Assembly: GCF_002901705.1 (NCBI RefSeq) | Contig: NZ_PPPV01000001.1 | Coordinates: 74,735-113,730, forward strand | Source of the DNA: Staphylococcus lugdunensis | GTDB taxonomy: Bacteria > Bacillota > Bacilli > Staphylococcales > Staphylococcaceae | Direction of reading: 5' to 3' | Length of the DNA stretch: 38,996 nt | Shown here: positions 26,559 to 38,258 of the stretch, one piece after another | Position numbering within the stretch: position 1 is the first letter of the stretch | Layout: every line of letters starts with the position of its first letter | Program-made: the position numbers and the translations under genes | The notes under the pieces: generated by a model | Databases searched by the model: none | What the model was told of the DNA's origin: nothing | What the model saw: the letters and a program-made list of their open reading frames with translations, nothing else

Positions 26559-27000
26559 TCTCTATTGCCTCCTTAATTGCCTCATAATGCTTGCCTTGTG
26601 CATTTAAAGATAGTTCACGTTCCTGTTCGTTTATAATGTGAATGTCAATCGTTAAGTGTTCCTCTGGTAATAAGTCTTGAATGAACTGACTCCATTCAAC
26701 AATACTAATGCCATCGTCATCAAAGTATTCATCAAAACCCAAATCTTCTTCCATTCCTTCTAAACGATAACAATCCATATGATGCATTTTTAATTTACTA
26801 CCTTGATAAGATTTAATAATATTAAAAGTTGGTGAATTGATGTGACGCTTGACACCTAAGTGTTTACCTATGAATTGTGCGAGCGTCGTTTTCCCGGCAC
26901 CTAAATCTCCGTTAAGTAATATTAAATCTCCAGTTACAAGTGTTGATACTAATTTCGCAGCAAAAGTATCCATTTCATGTAGATTATTGATACGAATCAA
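26539..27000 (-). CDS. tsaE: t6A biosynthesis ATPase TsaE
   Basis: The 153-residue P-loop protein has Walker A LNGDLGAGKTTLAQFIG (about 34-50), the SPTFNIIKSY segment and HHMDCYRL, the normal TsaE set. It drives ATP-dependent turnover of the TsaBD complex. It is the first gene of the operon, with AAGGAGA before the ATG. An upstream promoter must lie in 27001-27110 but I could not fix its hexamers. Confidence 0.95.
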   Translation of the reverse strand: MIRINNLHEMDTFAAKLVSTLVTGDLILLNGDLGAGKTTLAQFIGKHLGVKRHINSPTFNIIKSYQGSKLKMHHMDCYRLEGMEEDLGFDEYFDDDGISIVEWSQFIQDLLPEEHLTIDIHIINEQERELSLNAQGKHYEAIKEAIENEYFID

Positions 27001-27142
27001 TGTACATTCTCCTTATTTAATAGCATTAAAATATAAACTTCTAGGCTTTATCTCTAGGACATGACAAATCATTTTAACTTATTTATTGTAACAAAAATTA
27101 AGATAGATTTCTCTTTTAAATAATCATTTGCCAAAATAAAAC

Positions 27143-27222
27143 AATTGTTAGAAAATTCAAAATTAAGGTTGACTATCATGACATGTTATAGTAAATTAAG
27201 TTTATCGAATTTTAAAACAATT
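27143..27222 (+). promoter_or_regulatory. ilv-leu promoter flanked by CodY-like boxes
   Basis: AATTGTTAGAAAATT (27143-27157) matches the CodY consensus AATTTTCWGAAAATT at 13 of 15 positions, and AATTTTAAAACAATT (27208-27222) at 12 of 15. Between them an extended -10 TG-T-TATAGT (27184-27192) is the best promoter candidate; TTGACT (27169-27174) is present but is only 12 bp from it. CodY boxes on both sides fit repression of BCAA synthesis when Ile, Leu or Val are plentiful. Confidence 0.65.
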
Positions 27223-27271
27223 CAAACTATTGAAACAAATTATAACCATTCAAGAAAAGAGGAGTATAATA

Positions 27272-27352
27272 ATGACTAATCACACATTTCTATATCAACC
27301 GACAAATGTAAATATTATTATTTTATTATACTCCAAAGGGCTGGAACTTTAG
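27272..27352 (+). CDS. ilv operon leader peptide
   Basis: This 26-codon ORF has a strong ribosome binding site (AGAGGAG) and reads MTNHTFLYQPTN then VNIIILLYS and ends KGLEL before TAG. The cluster Val-Asn-Ile-Ile-Ile-Leu-Leu and a late Leu are control codons for branched-chain aminoacyl-tRNA. It lies immediately upstream of mutually exclusive hairpins and an intrinsic terminator, the classic attenuator layout. In S. aureus a Leu-rich peptide attenuates the same operon; here isoleucine codons are at least as prominent. The gene is too short for the usual ORF cut-off. Confidence 0.88.
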   Translation: MTNHTFLYQPTNVNIIILLYSKGLEL

Positions 27353-27373
27353 TATCACTTGTACTAAATGTTT

Positions 27374-27434
27374 AAGTCCTATTTCTAATTGAATGGGACT
27401 TATCAGCGTCCCAATTTTATTGGGGCGTTTTTTT
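27374..27434 (+). terminator. ilv attenuator hairpins and terminator
   Basis: The terminator is CGTCCCAA (27407-27414) with TTGGGGCG (27420-27427), then TTTTTTT (27428-27434). GGGAC (27395-27399) can instead pair with GTCCC (27408-27412), giving an antiterminator. The upstream segment AAGTCCTAT (27374-27382) can pair with ATGGGACTT (27393-27401), freeing the terminator. Ribosome stalling in the leader peptide would choose between them. Confidence 0.87.
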
Positions 27435-27467
27435 GTTTCATGATTGTCAACGACGGGGGAATTATTT

Positions 27468-29156
27468 ATGAGAAGCGATATGATCAAAAAAGGTGATCAT
27501 CAAGCACCAGCAAGAAGTTTATTACATGCTACAGGGGCATTAAAACATCCAACTGATATGAACAAACCATTTGTCGCAATCTGTAATTCATATATTGATA
27601 TTGTACCTGGGCACGTTCATTTACGTGAATTAGCAGATATCGCTAAAGAAGCTATTCGCGAAGCGGGTGCAATTCCATTTGAATTTAACACAATTGGTGT
27701 TGATGATGGTATTGCAATGGGACATATAGGAATGCGCTATTCTCTTCCATCACGCGAAATCATTGCAGATGCTGCTGAAACTGTTATCAATGCACACTGG
27801 TTTGACGGTGTCTTTTACATTCCGAATTGCGACAAAATCACACCTGGTATGATATTAGCAGCCGTTCGAACAAATGTACCGGCTATTTTCTGTTCTGGTG
27901 GACCAATGAAAGCTGGTTTATCAGCTCATGGAAAAGCATTAACATTATCATCCATGTTTGAAGCAGTTGGTGCATTTAAAGAAGGCTCTATTTCAAAGGA
28001 AGAGTTTCTTGATATGGAACAAAATGCCTGCCCTACTTGTGGCTCTTGTGCTGGTATGTTTACAGCAAATTCAATGAACTGTTTAATGGAAGTTTTAGGC
28101 TTAGCACTACCATATAATGGTACTGCTTTAGCAGTAAGTGAACAGCGTAGAGAAATGATTAGAGCTGCAGCATTTAAGCTCGTTGAAAATATTAAAAATG
28201 ACTTAAAACCTAGAGATATCGTTACACGAGAAGCAATTGATGATGCGTTTGCTCTGGATATGGCTATGGGTGGTTCAACGAATACAGTATTACATACCTT
28301 GGCCATAGCTAATGAAGCTGGAATTGATTATGACTTAGAGCGAATTAATGAAATTGCTAAAAAGACGCCTTATTTATCAAAAATAGCGCCTAGTTCATCT
28401 TATTCAATGCATGATGTGCATGAAGCTGGTGGTGTTCCTGCTATCATCAATGAGCTTATGAAAAAACCAGGCACTCTCCATCCAAATCGCATTACAGTAA
28501 CTGGAAAAACACTTAAAGAAAATAATGAAGGTAAAGAAATAGCTAATTTTGAAGTTATTCACTCATTAGAACATCCATATGATAAACAAGGTGGTTTATC
28601 CATTTTATTTGGTAACATCGCTCCGAAAGGTGCTGTTATCAAAGTTGGTGGTGTAGACCCTTCAGTTAAAGTTTTTACAGGAAAAGCAATTTGTTTTAAT
28701 TCACACGATGAAGCAGTAGCTGCGATTGATGATAAAACAGTTCGTGCAGGTCATGTCGTAGTTATTCGTTATGAAGGTCCAAAAGGTGGTCCAGGAATGC
28801 CTGAAATGTTAGCTCCAACGTCATCAATTGTTGGTAGAGGTTTAGGTAAAGATGTTGCTTTAATCACTGACGGCCGCTTCTCAGGAGCTACACGAGGCAT
28901 TGCCGTGGGACATATTTCTCCAGAAGCCGCTTCTGATGGCCCTATTAGCTTATTACGTGATGGAGATGAAATTACAATTGACTTAATTAAACGCACTATT
29001 GATGTTCATCAATCTGACGAAGTTTTAGAACAACGTAAAGCCGAAGTCAAACCGTTTAAAGCTAAAGTTAAATCAGGCTATCTAGCTCGATATACTGCGC
29101 TCGTTACAAGTGCAAATACTGGCGGTATTATGCAAGTACCTGAAAATTTAATTTAA
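27468..29156 (+). CDS. ilvD: Dihydroxy-acid dehydratase
   Basis: The 562-residue IlvD dehydrates 2,3-dihydroxy acids to the 2-keto acids of Val, Ile and Leu. Iron-sulfur and active-site motifs are present: [40 protein letters not shown] and [13 protein letters not shown]. The ATG at 27468 is chosen because GGGGGA precedes it and the protein then begins [19 protein letters not shown], the family start; a longer frame runs back into the attenuator. It is the first structural gene of a nine-gene operon. Confidence 0.97.
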   Translation: MRSDMIKKGDHQAPARSLLHATGALKHPTDMNKPFVAICNSYIDIVPGHVHLRELADIAKEAIREAGAIPFEFNTIGVDDGIAMGHIGMRYSLPSREIIADAAETVINAHWFDGVFYIPNCDKITPGMILAAVRTNVPAIFCSGGPMKAGLSAHGKALTLSSMFEAVGAFKEGSISKEEFLDMEQNACPTCGSCAGMFTANSMNCLMEVLGLALPYNGTALAVSEQRREMIRAAAFKLVENIKNDLKPRDIVTREAIDDAFALDMAMGGSTNTVLHTLAIANEAGIDYDLERINEIAKKTPYLSKIAPSSSYSMHDVHEAGGVPAIINELMKKPGTLHPNRITVTGKTLKENNEGKEIANFEVIHSLEHPYDKQGGLSILFGNIAPKGAVIKVGGVDPSVKVFTGKAICFNSHDEAVAAIDDKTVRAGHVVVIRYEGPKGGPGMPEMLAPTSSIVGRGLGKDVALITDGRFSGATRGIAVGHISPEAASDGPISLLRDGDEITIDLIKRTIDVHQSDEVLEQRKAEVKPFKAKVKSGYLARYTALVTSANTGGIMQVPENLI

Positions 29157-29171
29157 CAAGGAGTGTTATTT

Positions 29172-30905
29172 ATGCCCAAACAATTCGTACACAATACTTT
29201 ACAAGACGATGAATCCCCTAGTTCACATCAATCATTAAGTGGCTCAGATTTATTAGTAGAAGCATTATTACATGAACATGTCGATTTTATCTTTGGTTAT
29301 CCAGGAGGTGCTGTTCTCCCATTATACGATACATTCTATGATGGTAAGATTAAACATATTTTAGCACGTCATGAGCAAGGCGCTACACATGCCGCTGAAG
29401 GTTATGCACGTGTTTCTGGCAAACCAGGTGTCGTCGTAGTAACTAGTGGTCCAGGTGCTACCAATGCAATTACTGGTATTACCGATGCCTATTGTGATTC
29501 ACTTCCCCTAGTCGTCTTTACAGGACAAGTCGCATCACCTGGCATTGGTCAAGATGCTTTTCAAGAAGCAGATTTATTATCGATGACCACACCTATCACA
29601 AAAGCAAATTATCAAATTAAAAATGTTGATGATATTCCTAAAATCGTACATGAAGCATTTTATATTGCTAATACTGGCAGAAAAGGACCTGTTGTTATTG
29701 ATTTTCCTAAAGATATGGGTGTTTTAAAAACATCCGTACCTGTAACAAATGACCTTGCTTTACCAGGGTATCATGTGCCAAACGAACCAAATGTAGATGA
29801 CATTAAAGCGCTTGTCTCACTTTTAACTCACGCTAAAAAACCGTTAATTTTAGCAGGGGCTGGAATTAATAATTCACAATCAAATGAACTGTTAACACAA
29901 TTTGTTTCAAAATATCAAATTCCAGTTGTCACTACGCTTCTGGGCCTAGGTGCCGTTCCATACAACAATCCTTTATTCCTTGGAATGGGTGGAATGCATG
30001 GTTCCTATGCAAGCAATATGGCTTTAACTGAGTGCGATTTACTTATCAATTTAGGTAGTCGTTTTGATGACCGTTTAGCGAGTAACCCTGCTCAATTTGC
30101 GCCTAATGCCAAAATTGTACATGTCGATATTGATGAATCTGAAATCAATAAAGTCATTCAAACTGATTTAGGTATTGTGGCAGATTGTAAAAAGGTTTTA
30201 AAAAAATTATCTGCCTACTTTAATAAAGAAATTCAATTCACAGCATGGGCACAACATTGTCAAAGTAACAAAGACTTACATCCATTCAAATATGCGACAG
30301 ATGACCAAACGTTTTGTAAGCCACAACAAGCGATTGAATATATTGGTAAGATAACCAATGGAGATGCAGTTGTAACCACCGATGTTGGCCAGCACCAAAT
30401 GTGGGCAGCTCAATTTTATCCATTTAAACATCATAGTCAATGGGCTACAAGCGGTGGATTAGGAACAATGGGCTTTGGCATTCCATCAGCAATTGGCGCA
30501 CAATTAGCCGCACCAGATAAAACTGTAGTTTGTTTTGTTGGTGATGGTGGCTTTCAAATGACTAACCAAGAAATGGCAATTTTTAATGAATATAAGTTAA
30601 ATATTAAAGTTGTACTGATCAATAATGGCACACTCGGAATGGTCAAACAGTGGCAAGATAAATTCTTTAATCACCGATTTTCACATTCAGTCTTTAATGA
30701 TCAACCGGATTTTATGAAAATAGCAGAAGCATACGGAATTAAAGGTTATTTAATCGATAATCCTGCTCAATTAGAACAACAATTGGATAAGGCATTTAGT
30801 AGTGAAGGTCCAGCACTAATTGAAATTCGAATTTCACCTGTTGAACCTGTTAATCCAATGATACCTGCTGGTAAAGCAAATCATGAAATGGAGGGATTAG
30901 AATGA
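29172..30905 (+). CDS. ilvB: Acetolactate synthase large subunit
   Basis: The 577-residue ThDP enzyme makes acetolactate or acetohydroxybutyrate. It has the catalytic Glu in LARHEQGATHAAEGYARV, the central FAD-binding domain and the ThDP motif GDGGFQMTNQEMAIFNEYKLNIKVVLINN. AAGGAG (29159-29164) sits eight bases before the ATG at 29172; a GTG at 29163 overlaps that site and is rejected. It overlaps ilvN by four bases, which fits coupled translation of the two subunits. Confidence 0.97.
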   Translation: MPKQFVHNTLQDDESPSSHQSLSGSDLLVEALLHEHVDFIFGYPGGAVLPLYDTFYDGKIKHILARHEQGATHAAEGYARVSGKPGVVVVTSGPGATNAITGITDAYCDSLPLVVFTGQVASPGIGQDAFQEADLLSMTTPITKANYQIKNVDDIPKIVHEAFYIANTGRKGPVVIDFPKDMGVLKTSVPVTNDLALPGYHVPNEPNVDDIKALVSLLTHAKKPLILAGAGINNSQSNELLTQFVSKYQIPVVTTLLGLGAVPYNNPLFLGMGGMHGSYASNMALTECDLLINLGSRFDDRLASNPAQFAPNAKIVHVDIDESEINKVIQTDLGIVADCKKVLKKLSAYFNKEIQFTAWAQHCQSNKDLHPFKYATDDQTFCKPQQAIEYIGKITNGDAVVTTDVGQHQMWAAQFYPFKHHSQWATSGGLGTMGFGIPSAIGAQLAAPDKTVVCFVGDGGFQMTNQEMAIFNEYKLNIKVVLINNGTLGMVKQWQDKFFNHRFSHSVFNDQPDFMKIAEAYGIKGYLIDNPAQLEQQLDKAFSSEGPALIEIRISPVEPVNPMIPAGKANHEMEGLE

Positions 30906-31135
30906 AACGCACATTAAAATTAACGGTTGAAGACAAAGTCAGTACGCTAAATCGCATTACAAGTGCCTTTGTCCGTCTTCAATATAATATCAGTGAACTT
31001 GAAGTTAAGCCCTCATCAGATCCTGGCATTTCAAATGTTTTACTAACAGCAGATATCGAAAACGAAAAATTATTTAAAATTTTAATTGCTAAATTAAAAA
31101 AACAAGTAACAGTTATCAATGTCGTTGAACTATAG
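30902..31135 (+). CDS. ilvN: Acetolactate synthase small (ACT) subunit, short form
   Basis: The 77-residue protein is a single ACT domain (LTVEDKVSTLNRITSAFVRLQYNI, LLTADIENEKLFKILIAKLKKQVTVINVVEL). Most IlvN/IlvH proteins are about 160 residues; the short form is usual in staphylococci. It should activate IlvB and carry valine feedback. Overlap with ilvB is ATGA. Confidence 0.93.
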   Translation: MKRTLKLTVEDKVSTLNRITSAFVRLQYNISELEVKPSSDPGISNVLLTADIENEKLFKILIAKLKKQVTVINVVEL

Positions 31136-31206
31136 ATTATCCCTTTGATGCGCTAGCCTATAAACAATCAAAAATAAATAGAGCTAACATCTTAAATAAT
31201 TGGGAT

Positions 31207-32272
<1,066 letters not shown>

Positions 32273-32293
32273 TCATTTAGGGGGAATTTAATT

Positions 32294-33844
32294 ATGGAAA
32301 GCCATATTCAAATTTTCGACACAACACTTAGAGATGGTGAGCAAACACCAGGTGTTAGTTTTTCCTTTGAAGAACGTTTAAAGATTGCCAAACAGTTGGA
32401 ACATTGGGGCGTAGATGTCATCGAAGCTGGATTTCCTGCTTCGAGTGAAGGGAGTTTCAAATCTGTAAAAGCCATATCAGAAGCATTAAAAACAACAACA
32501 GTATGCGGTTTAGCTAGATGTCGAAAACCTGATATAGATGCTGTATATGAAGCTACTAAAAATGCAGCTCATCCAGCTGTACATGTATTCATAGCTACTT
32601 CACCTATTCATTTGAAATATAAATTAAAAATGTCACAAGCAGAGGTTCTAGCATCAATTAAAGAACATGTCAGTTACTGTAAAGCACGTTTTGATATCGT
32701 ACAGTTCTCACCTGAAGATGCAACACGTACAGAATTACCTTTCTTATTAAAATGTGTACAAACTGCCGTAGATGCTGGTGCATCAATAATCAATATTCCA
32801 GACACTGTAGGTTATAGCTATCCTAGTGAATATGGCAACATTTTTAAATACCTCATTAACCATGTTCAAACAACTCAAGACGTTATCTATAGCGCACATT
32901 GTCATGATGATCTTGGTCTAGCAGTGGCTAATAGTTTAGCTGCAATTGAAGGTGGCGCAAGACGCATAGAAGGTACTGTTAATGGTATCGGAGAACGCGC
33001 TGGGAATACAGCATTAGAAGAGCTAGCTCTTGCTTTATATATCAGAAAAGAACATTACGGTTTAACAACTCATTTAAAATTAAATGAAACGAAATCAACA
33101 TCAGATTTAATCGCAAGATTTGCTGGTATACGCGTACCACGTAACAAAGCAATTGTAGGACAAAATGCGTTTAGTCATGAATCCGGTATACATCAAGATG
33201 GTGTGTTAAAAAATCCAGAGACATATGAGATTATTACGCCTCAACTAGTCGGTGTTAAAACAAATGAATTGCCGCTAGGTAAACTTTCAGGAAAACATGC
33301 CTTTGCTGAAAAACTAAAATCATTAGGTTACGATATTGAACCAAAAGCTCAAATACAGTTATTCAAACAATTTAAAGCTATTGCTGACAAGAAAAAAACA
33401 GTATCAGACCGAGATATTCATGCATTAATTCAAGGTACAGAACATGAACAAAATGCATTATATCAAGTTGATTCATTACAATTACAATTTGTATCACAAG
33501 GATTACAAAGTGCTGTAATCGTTATTAAAGATAAAGATGGCCATCTTTATCAAGATTCAAGTATCGGTACAGGATCAATTGTCGCCATTTATAATGCTGT
33601 GAATCGTATTTTCCAAAGAGATAGTAAACTCATCGATTATCGAATCGATTCTGTTACTGAAGGCATAGATGCTCAAGCTGAAGTACATGTTCAATTAAAT
33701 ATTGACGGTCAATTTGAAACGGGCATTGGCATTGATCATGATATTTTAATGGCTTCATGCAAAGCTTATGTTGAAGCACATGCCAAATATGCTTTAAACC
33801 ACCCTACTGCTCTATTACAGGAGGTAATTAGTCATGACTTATAA
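32294..33844 (+). CDS. leuA: 2-Isopropylmalate synthase
   Basis: The 516-residue enzyme commits 2-ketoisovalerate to leucine. The HMGL-like domain has [32 protein letters not shown] and [11 protein letters not shown], and the C-terminal LeuA dimer domain holds the leucine feedback site ([29 protein letters not shown]). GGGGGAA precedes the ATG. The 3' end overlaps leuB by 11 bases. Confidence 0.97.
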   Translation: MESHIQIFDTTLRDGEQTPGVSFSFEERLKIAKQLEHWGVDVIEAGFPASSEGSFKSVKAISEALKTTTVCGLARCRKPDIDAVYEATKNAAHPAVHVFIATSPIHLKYKLKMSQAEVLASIKEHVSYCKARFDIVQFSPEDATRTELPFLLKCVQTAVDAGASIINIPDTVGYSYPSEYGNIFKYLINHVQTTQDVIYSAHCHDDLGLAVANSLAAIEGGARRIEGTVNGIGERAGNTALEELALALYIRKEHYGLTTHLKLNETKSTSDLIARFAGIRVPRNKAIVGQNAFSHESGIHQDGVLKNPETYEIITPQLVGVKTNELPLGKLSGKHAFAEKLKSLGYDIEPKAQIQLFKQFKAIADKKKTVSDRDIHALIQGTEHEQNALYQVDSLQLQFVSQGLQSAVIVIKDKDGHLYQDSSIGTGSIVAIYNAVNRIFQRDSKLIDYRIDSVTEGIDAQAEVHVQLNIDGQFETGIGIDHDILMASCKAYVEAHAKYALNHPTALLQEVISHDL

Positions 33845-34874
33845 TATCGTAGCTCTACCCGGCGATGGCATCGGTCCAGAAATATTGAATGGTACATTAA
33901 AACTATTACAATATATAAGTCACAAATACCAATTTGACTATCAAGTAACTAAACATCATTTTGGCGGTGCTTCTATTGATCATTATCATGTACCTTTAAC
34001 TGCTGAAACACTTGAAGCATGCCAAAACGCAGATGCTATCTTATTAGGAGCTATTGGTGGTCCAAAGTGGAATGATCCGAATAATCGGCCTGAACAAGGC
34101 TTACTTACTTTAAGAAAGTCTTTAGGTTTATATGCAAACATACGCCCAACGAAAGTAACTTCAGGTATGAGTCAATTTTCACCACTAAAAGCGGACCGTG
34201 TAGAAGGAACAGATTTGGTTATTGTACGTGAATTAACTAGTGGTATTTATTTCGGAGAACCGAGACACTTATCAGATACATCTGCAGTTGATTCATTGAC
34301 TTACACAAGCGATGAGATTGAGCGTATTGTGAGAGTCGCTTTTAATCTAGCACAGCAACGCAAGAAAAAACTTACTTCTGTAGATAAAGAAAATGTTTTA
34401 GCTTCCAGTAAATTATGGAGAAAAATAGTTAATAAAGTGAGTTTAGAATATCCTGATGTCACTGTAAATCATTTGTTAGTAGATGCTTGTAGTATGCATT
34501 TGATAACATATCCAACACAATTTGACGTCATTGTTACAGAAAATTTATTTGGTGATATTTTAAGTGATGAAGCATCTGTTATTCCAGGATCTTTAGGGTT
34601 ATCACCTTCAGCAAGTTTTAGTGAGAACGGTCCGCGTCTATATGAACCTATTCATGGTTCTGCACCTGACATCGCTAATCAAAATATTGCTAATCCAGTA
34701 GGCATGATTCTCTCATTAGCAATGTGCTTGCGTGAAAGTTTAAATCAAGCTACTGCCGCAGATGAACTTGAACAAAATGTATATTCAATGATTCGTAAAG
34801 GCATTTTAACTAAAGACCTAGGCGGCACAACATCTACATCTCAATTCTTTGAATACTTATACAAAAGCTATTAA
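33834..34874 (+). CDS. leuB: 3-Isopropylmalate dehydrogenase
   Basis: The 346-residue NAD-dependent dehydrogenase has [12 protein letters not shown], the [15 protein letters not shown] loop region, [11 protein letters not shown] and the metal-site [20 protein letters not shown] lies seven bases before the ATG, inside leuA. It ends 13 bp before the leuC start, and a leuC-like Shine-Dalgarno (AAGGAGGG) is in that gap. Confidence 0.97.
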   Translation: MTYNIVALPGDGIGPEILNGTLKLLQYISHKYQFDYQVTKHHFGGASIDHYHVPLTAETLEACQNADAILLGAIGGPKWNDPNNRPEQGLLTLRKSLGLYANIRPTKVTSGMSQFSPLKADRVEGTDLVIVRELTSGIYFGEPRHLSDTSAVDSLTYTSDEIERIVRVAFNLAQQRKKKLTSVDKENVLASSKLWRKIVNKVSLEYPDVTVNHLLVDACSMHLITYPTQFDVIVTENLFGDILSDEASVIPGSLGLSPSASFSENGPRLYEPIHGSAPDIANQNIANPVGMILSLAMCLRESLNQATAADELEQNVYSMIRKGILTKDLGGTTSTSQFFEYLYKSY

Positions 34875-34887
34875 GGAGGGACGCAAT

Positions 34888-36258
34888 ATGGAACAAACAT
34901 TATTTGATAAAATTTGGAATCAGCATGTCATTACAGGTAATGAAGGTGAACCACAATTATTATATATCGATTTGCACCTTATCCATGAAGTAACGTCTCC
35001 TCAAGCTTTTGAAGGATTAAGACTTCAACAACGTCAATTACGTCGTCCTGATCTAACCTTTGCCACATTGGATCATAATGTACCAACAATTGATATATTT
35101 AACATCAAAGATGACATCGCTAATAAGCAAATTACAACGTTGCAGCGCAATGCCAATGATTTTGGTGTACATCTTTTCGATATGGGGTCAGATGAGCAAG
35201 GCATTGTGCATATGGTTGGTCCTGAAACAGGATTGACGCAACCAGGTAAGACAATTGTATGCGGCGATTCACATACTGCAACACATGGTGCATTTGGTGC
35301 TATAGCTTTTGGAATTGGTACAAGTGAAGTTGAACATGTGTTTGCAACCCAAACGTTATGGCAAACAAAACCTAAAAACTTAAAGATTGATATTCAAGGC
35401 CAGTTACCTAAAGGTGTGTATGCCAAAGATATCATTCTCTATCTTATTAATCAGTATGGTGTCGATTTTGGTACTGGTTATGCCTTGGAATTCACAGGTG
35501 AAGCTATCCGCCAATTATCTATGGAAGGACGCATGACTATCTGTAATATGGCAATCGAGGCTGGCGCAAAATATGGTCTAATTCAACCCGATTAAACAAC
35601 CTTTGATTATGTTAAAGGACGACCATATGCTCAAAATTATGAACACTCACTCGAAAAATGGAAACAACTTTATACTGACACTCACGCAAAGTTCGACAAA
35701 GTAATTGAAATCGATATTTCTAATCTAGAACCGCAAGTCACTTGGGGTACAAATCCAGAAATGGGAGTCAGCTTTAATACACCATTTCCCACTATCAAAA
35801 GTGTTAACGATGAACGTGCCTACCAATATATGGGACTACAACCAGGTCAAAAAGCAGAAGACATTGACTTAGGCTATGTATTTCTAGGTTCCTGTACTAA
35901 TGCACGACTATCTGATCTTCTAGAAGCAAGTCAAATTGTCAAAGGTAAACATGTACATCCTAAAATAACAGCGATTGTAGTTCCTGGTTCAAGAACGGTA
36001 AAACATGAAGCCGAGGCTCTTGGATTAGATAAAATTTTCAAAGAAGCTGGATTTGAATGGCGTGAACCTGGATGCTCCATGTGTCTTGGTATGAACCCAG
36101 ATCAAGTTCCTGAAGGTGTTCATTGCGCTTCAACAAGCAATCGTAATTTTGAAGGACGTCAAGGTAAAGGCGCACGCACACATCTTGTATCACCTGCTAT
36201 GGCTGCAGCTGCAGCTATTAATGGTAAATTCGTTGATGTTAGAAAGGTCGTGTGTTAA
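34888..36258 (+). pseudogene. leuC: Isopropylmalate isomerase large subunit, interrupted by a nonsense codon
   Basis: The full frame is 456 residues long, the normal LeuC length, but codon 236 is TAA (35593-35595). It lies after IQPD and before [11 protein letters not shown]. There is no frameshift: the same frame continues to 36258. The N part holds the substrate motif [18 protein letters not shown]. The cluster-binding cysteines (GSCTNARL and [11 protein letters not shown]) are after the stop. A product ending at 235 residues would lack the 4Fe-4S site and be inactive. An internal ATG at 35761 could at most give a C-terminal fragment with no clear Shine-Dalgarno. GAA to TAA is the simplest change, since Glu fits here. 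Leucine synthesis should fail unless the stop is suppressed or is a sequencing error. Confidence 0.93.
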
Positions 36259-36260
36259 CG

Positions 36261-36830
36261 ATGGAAATTAAACCAATAACGATTTATAAAGGAAAAACTG
36301 TTCCCCTTTTCAATGATAATATCGATACTGACCAAATTATTCCGAAAGTTCATTTGAAGCGTATCACTAAAACAGGATTTGGCCCTTTTGCTTTTGATGA
36401 ATGGCGCTATTTATCTGACGGCACTGATAATCCTGATTTTAATCCTAATAAACCTCAATACAAAGGTGCGTCTATTTTAATTACTGGAGATAACTTTGGT
36501 TGTGGCTCTAGTCGCGAACATGCCGCTTGGGCACTAAAAGATTATGGTTTCAATATCATTATTGCCGGTAGTTTCAGTGATATATTTTATATGAACTGTA
36601 CAAAAAACGGGCTATTACCCATTGTGCTGCCGGAAGATGTAAGACATAAACTAGCTCAACATGCCGACATTACGATAGATTTACCTAATCAGACAGTAAA
36701 TACAGACACACAACAATTCCATTTTGACATTGATCCTACATGGAAGAACAAATTCATTAATGGTTTAGATGATATTGCGATCACATTACAATATGAAGAT
36801 TTAATCAAAAACTATGAAAAAACGAGATAA
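36261..36830 (+). CDS. leuD: Isopropylmalate isomerase small subunit
   Basis: The 189-residue swivel subunit partners Leu[18 protein letters not shown] near the start and [21 protein letters not shown] are diagnostic. The start at 36261 is preferred to an in-frame TTG at 36255 within the leuC end; AAAGGT lies upstream. It has no lesion, so only the large subunit is damaged. Confidence 0.95.
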   Translation: MEIKPITIYKGKTVPLFNDNIDTDQIIPKVHLKRITKTGFGPFAFDEWRYLSDGTDNPDFNPNKPQYKGASILITGDNFGCGSSREHAAWALKDYGFNIIIAGSFSDIFYMNCTKNGLLPIVLPEDVRHKLAQHADITIDLPNQTVNTDTQQFHFDIDPTWKNKFINGLDDIAITLQYEDLIKNYEKTR

Positions 36831-36846
36831 AAAGGTTGGAGGTACT

Positions 36847-38115
36847 ATGACAGTTACAAGTCGTGTTTCTGCTCAAGAAGTAGATGATGCTTATTTAAGA
36901 ATTAAGGATGTTGTCAAAGAAACACCTTTACAATATGATAGATATTTATCACAAAAATATCAGTGCAATGTATATTTAAAGCGAGAGGATTTACAGTGGG
37001 TTCGTTCTTTTAAGTTACGTGGTGCTTATAATGCTATATCAGTTTTATCTGAAGCAGATAAAGCTAAAGGTATAACATGTGCTAGCGCAGGTAATCATGC
37101 ACAAGGCGTCGCATATACAGCTAAACAATTAAAGCTGAAAGCAGTCATTTTTATGCCAGTAACAACCCCACTTCAAAAGATAAACCAGGTCAAATTCTTT
37201 GGTGAATCACATGTCAAAGTCATTCTTACTGGGGACACTTTCGATGACTGTCTTAAAGACGCTTTAGCTTATACAAAGCAGCACCACATGACTTTTATTG
37301 ATCCATTTAATAATGTTCATACAATTGCTGGTCAAGGAACCATTGCTAAAGAACTAATTAGTGAAGCTGAGAAAGGTCATCTTCAATTTGATTATGTATT
37401 CAGTGCAATTGGTGGCGGTGGCCTTATTTCTGGTGTTAGCACCTATTTAAAGCAACATTCCCCTAAGACTAAAATTATCGGTGTAGAACCTATTGGTGCT
37501 AGTAGCATGTATGAAGCTGTGGTTGTTCAACATAAAATCGTTACTTTATCCAATATCGATAAGTTTGTAGATGGTGCCTCTGTCGCACGCGTTGGTGATA
37601 TTACTTATGATATCGCACGCCATAACGTAGACGATTTTGTACAAGTGGATGAAGGTGCAGTTTGTTCAACCATTTTAGATTTATATTCTAAACAAGCCAT
37701 TGTAGCAGAACCAGCTGGTGCGCTTAGTGTTTCTGCCTTAGAAAATTATCGCGAACAAATTAAAGGCAAAACGATTGTTTGTATTATTAGTGGCGGAAAT
37801 AATGACATCAATCGTATGAAAGAAATAGAAGAACGCTCTTTACTTTACGAAGAAATGAAGCACTACTTCATCTTAAATTTCCCTCAACGTCCAGGGGCAT
37901 TAAGGGAATTTGTTAACGATGTGCTCGGTCCTCAAGATGACATTACTAAATTTGAATACTTGAAAAAAACATCTCAAAATACTGGTACCGTTATTATAGG
38001 TATTCAATTAAAAAAACATGATGACTTAGCACAACTTAAGCAGAATGTTAATCATTTTGATCCTTCAAACATCTATATCAATGAAAATAAAATGCTATAT
38101 TCTTTGCTGATTTAA
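36847..38115 (+). CDS. ilvA: Threonine deaminase (biosynthetic)
   Basis: The 422-residue PLP enzyme deaminates threonine to 2-ketobutyrate for isoleucine. Lys is in [12 protein letters not shown], the phosphate-binding loop is [11 protein letters not shown], and a single ACT-like regulatory domain follows ([23 protein letters not shown], about 330-420). GGAGGT lies five bases before the ATG at 36847; an earlier in-frame start lies inside the leuD end. It is the last gene of the operon and ends at a clear terminator. Confidence 0.96.
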   Translation: MTVTSRVSAQEVDDAYLRIKDVVKETPLQYDRYLSQKYQCNVYLKREDLQWVRSFKLRGAYNAISVLSEADKAKGITCASAGNHAQGVAYTAKQLKLKAVIFMPVTTPLQKINQVKFFGESHVKVILTGDTFDDCLKDALAYTKQHHMTFIDPFNNVHTIAGQGTIAKELISEAEKGHLQFDYVFSAIGGGGLISGVSTYLKQHSPKTKIIGVEPIGASSMYEAVVVQHKIVTLSNIDKFVDGASVARVGDITYDIARHNVDDFVQVDEGAVCSTILDLYSKQAIVAEPAGALSVSALENYREQIKGKTIVCIISGGNNDINRMKEIEERSLLYEEMKHYFILNFPQRPGALREFVNDVLGPQDDITKFEYLKKTSQNTGTVIIGIQLKKHDDLAQLKQNVNHFDPSNIYINENKMLYSLLI

Positions 38116-38128
38116 ATAAATTACGACT

Positions 38129-38166
38129 AATCGGTTGATGACATAACTATGTTTCATCAACCGATT
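38129..38166 (+). terminator. ilv-leu operon terminator
   Basis: Thirteen-base perfect arms (38129-38141 and 38154-38166) around a 12-base loop are followed by TTC and a short A run; the next gene is convergent. Confidence 0.88.
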
Positions 38167-38258
38167 TTCTATAAAAAAAGCATATTTATCGCTATCATAA
38201 ATCTTAATAACTCAAAAACGATAATATGCCAAACGTTAACCTCTAAATTTTTTGATAT

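Noticed and set aside
35761..36258. Separate 165-codon gene from the internal ATG in leuC
   Set aside because: It is the in-frame C-terminal part of LeuC after the nonsense codon, with no clear ribosome binding site of its own.
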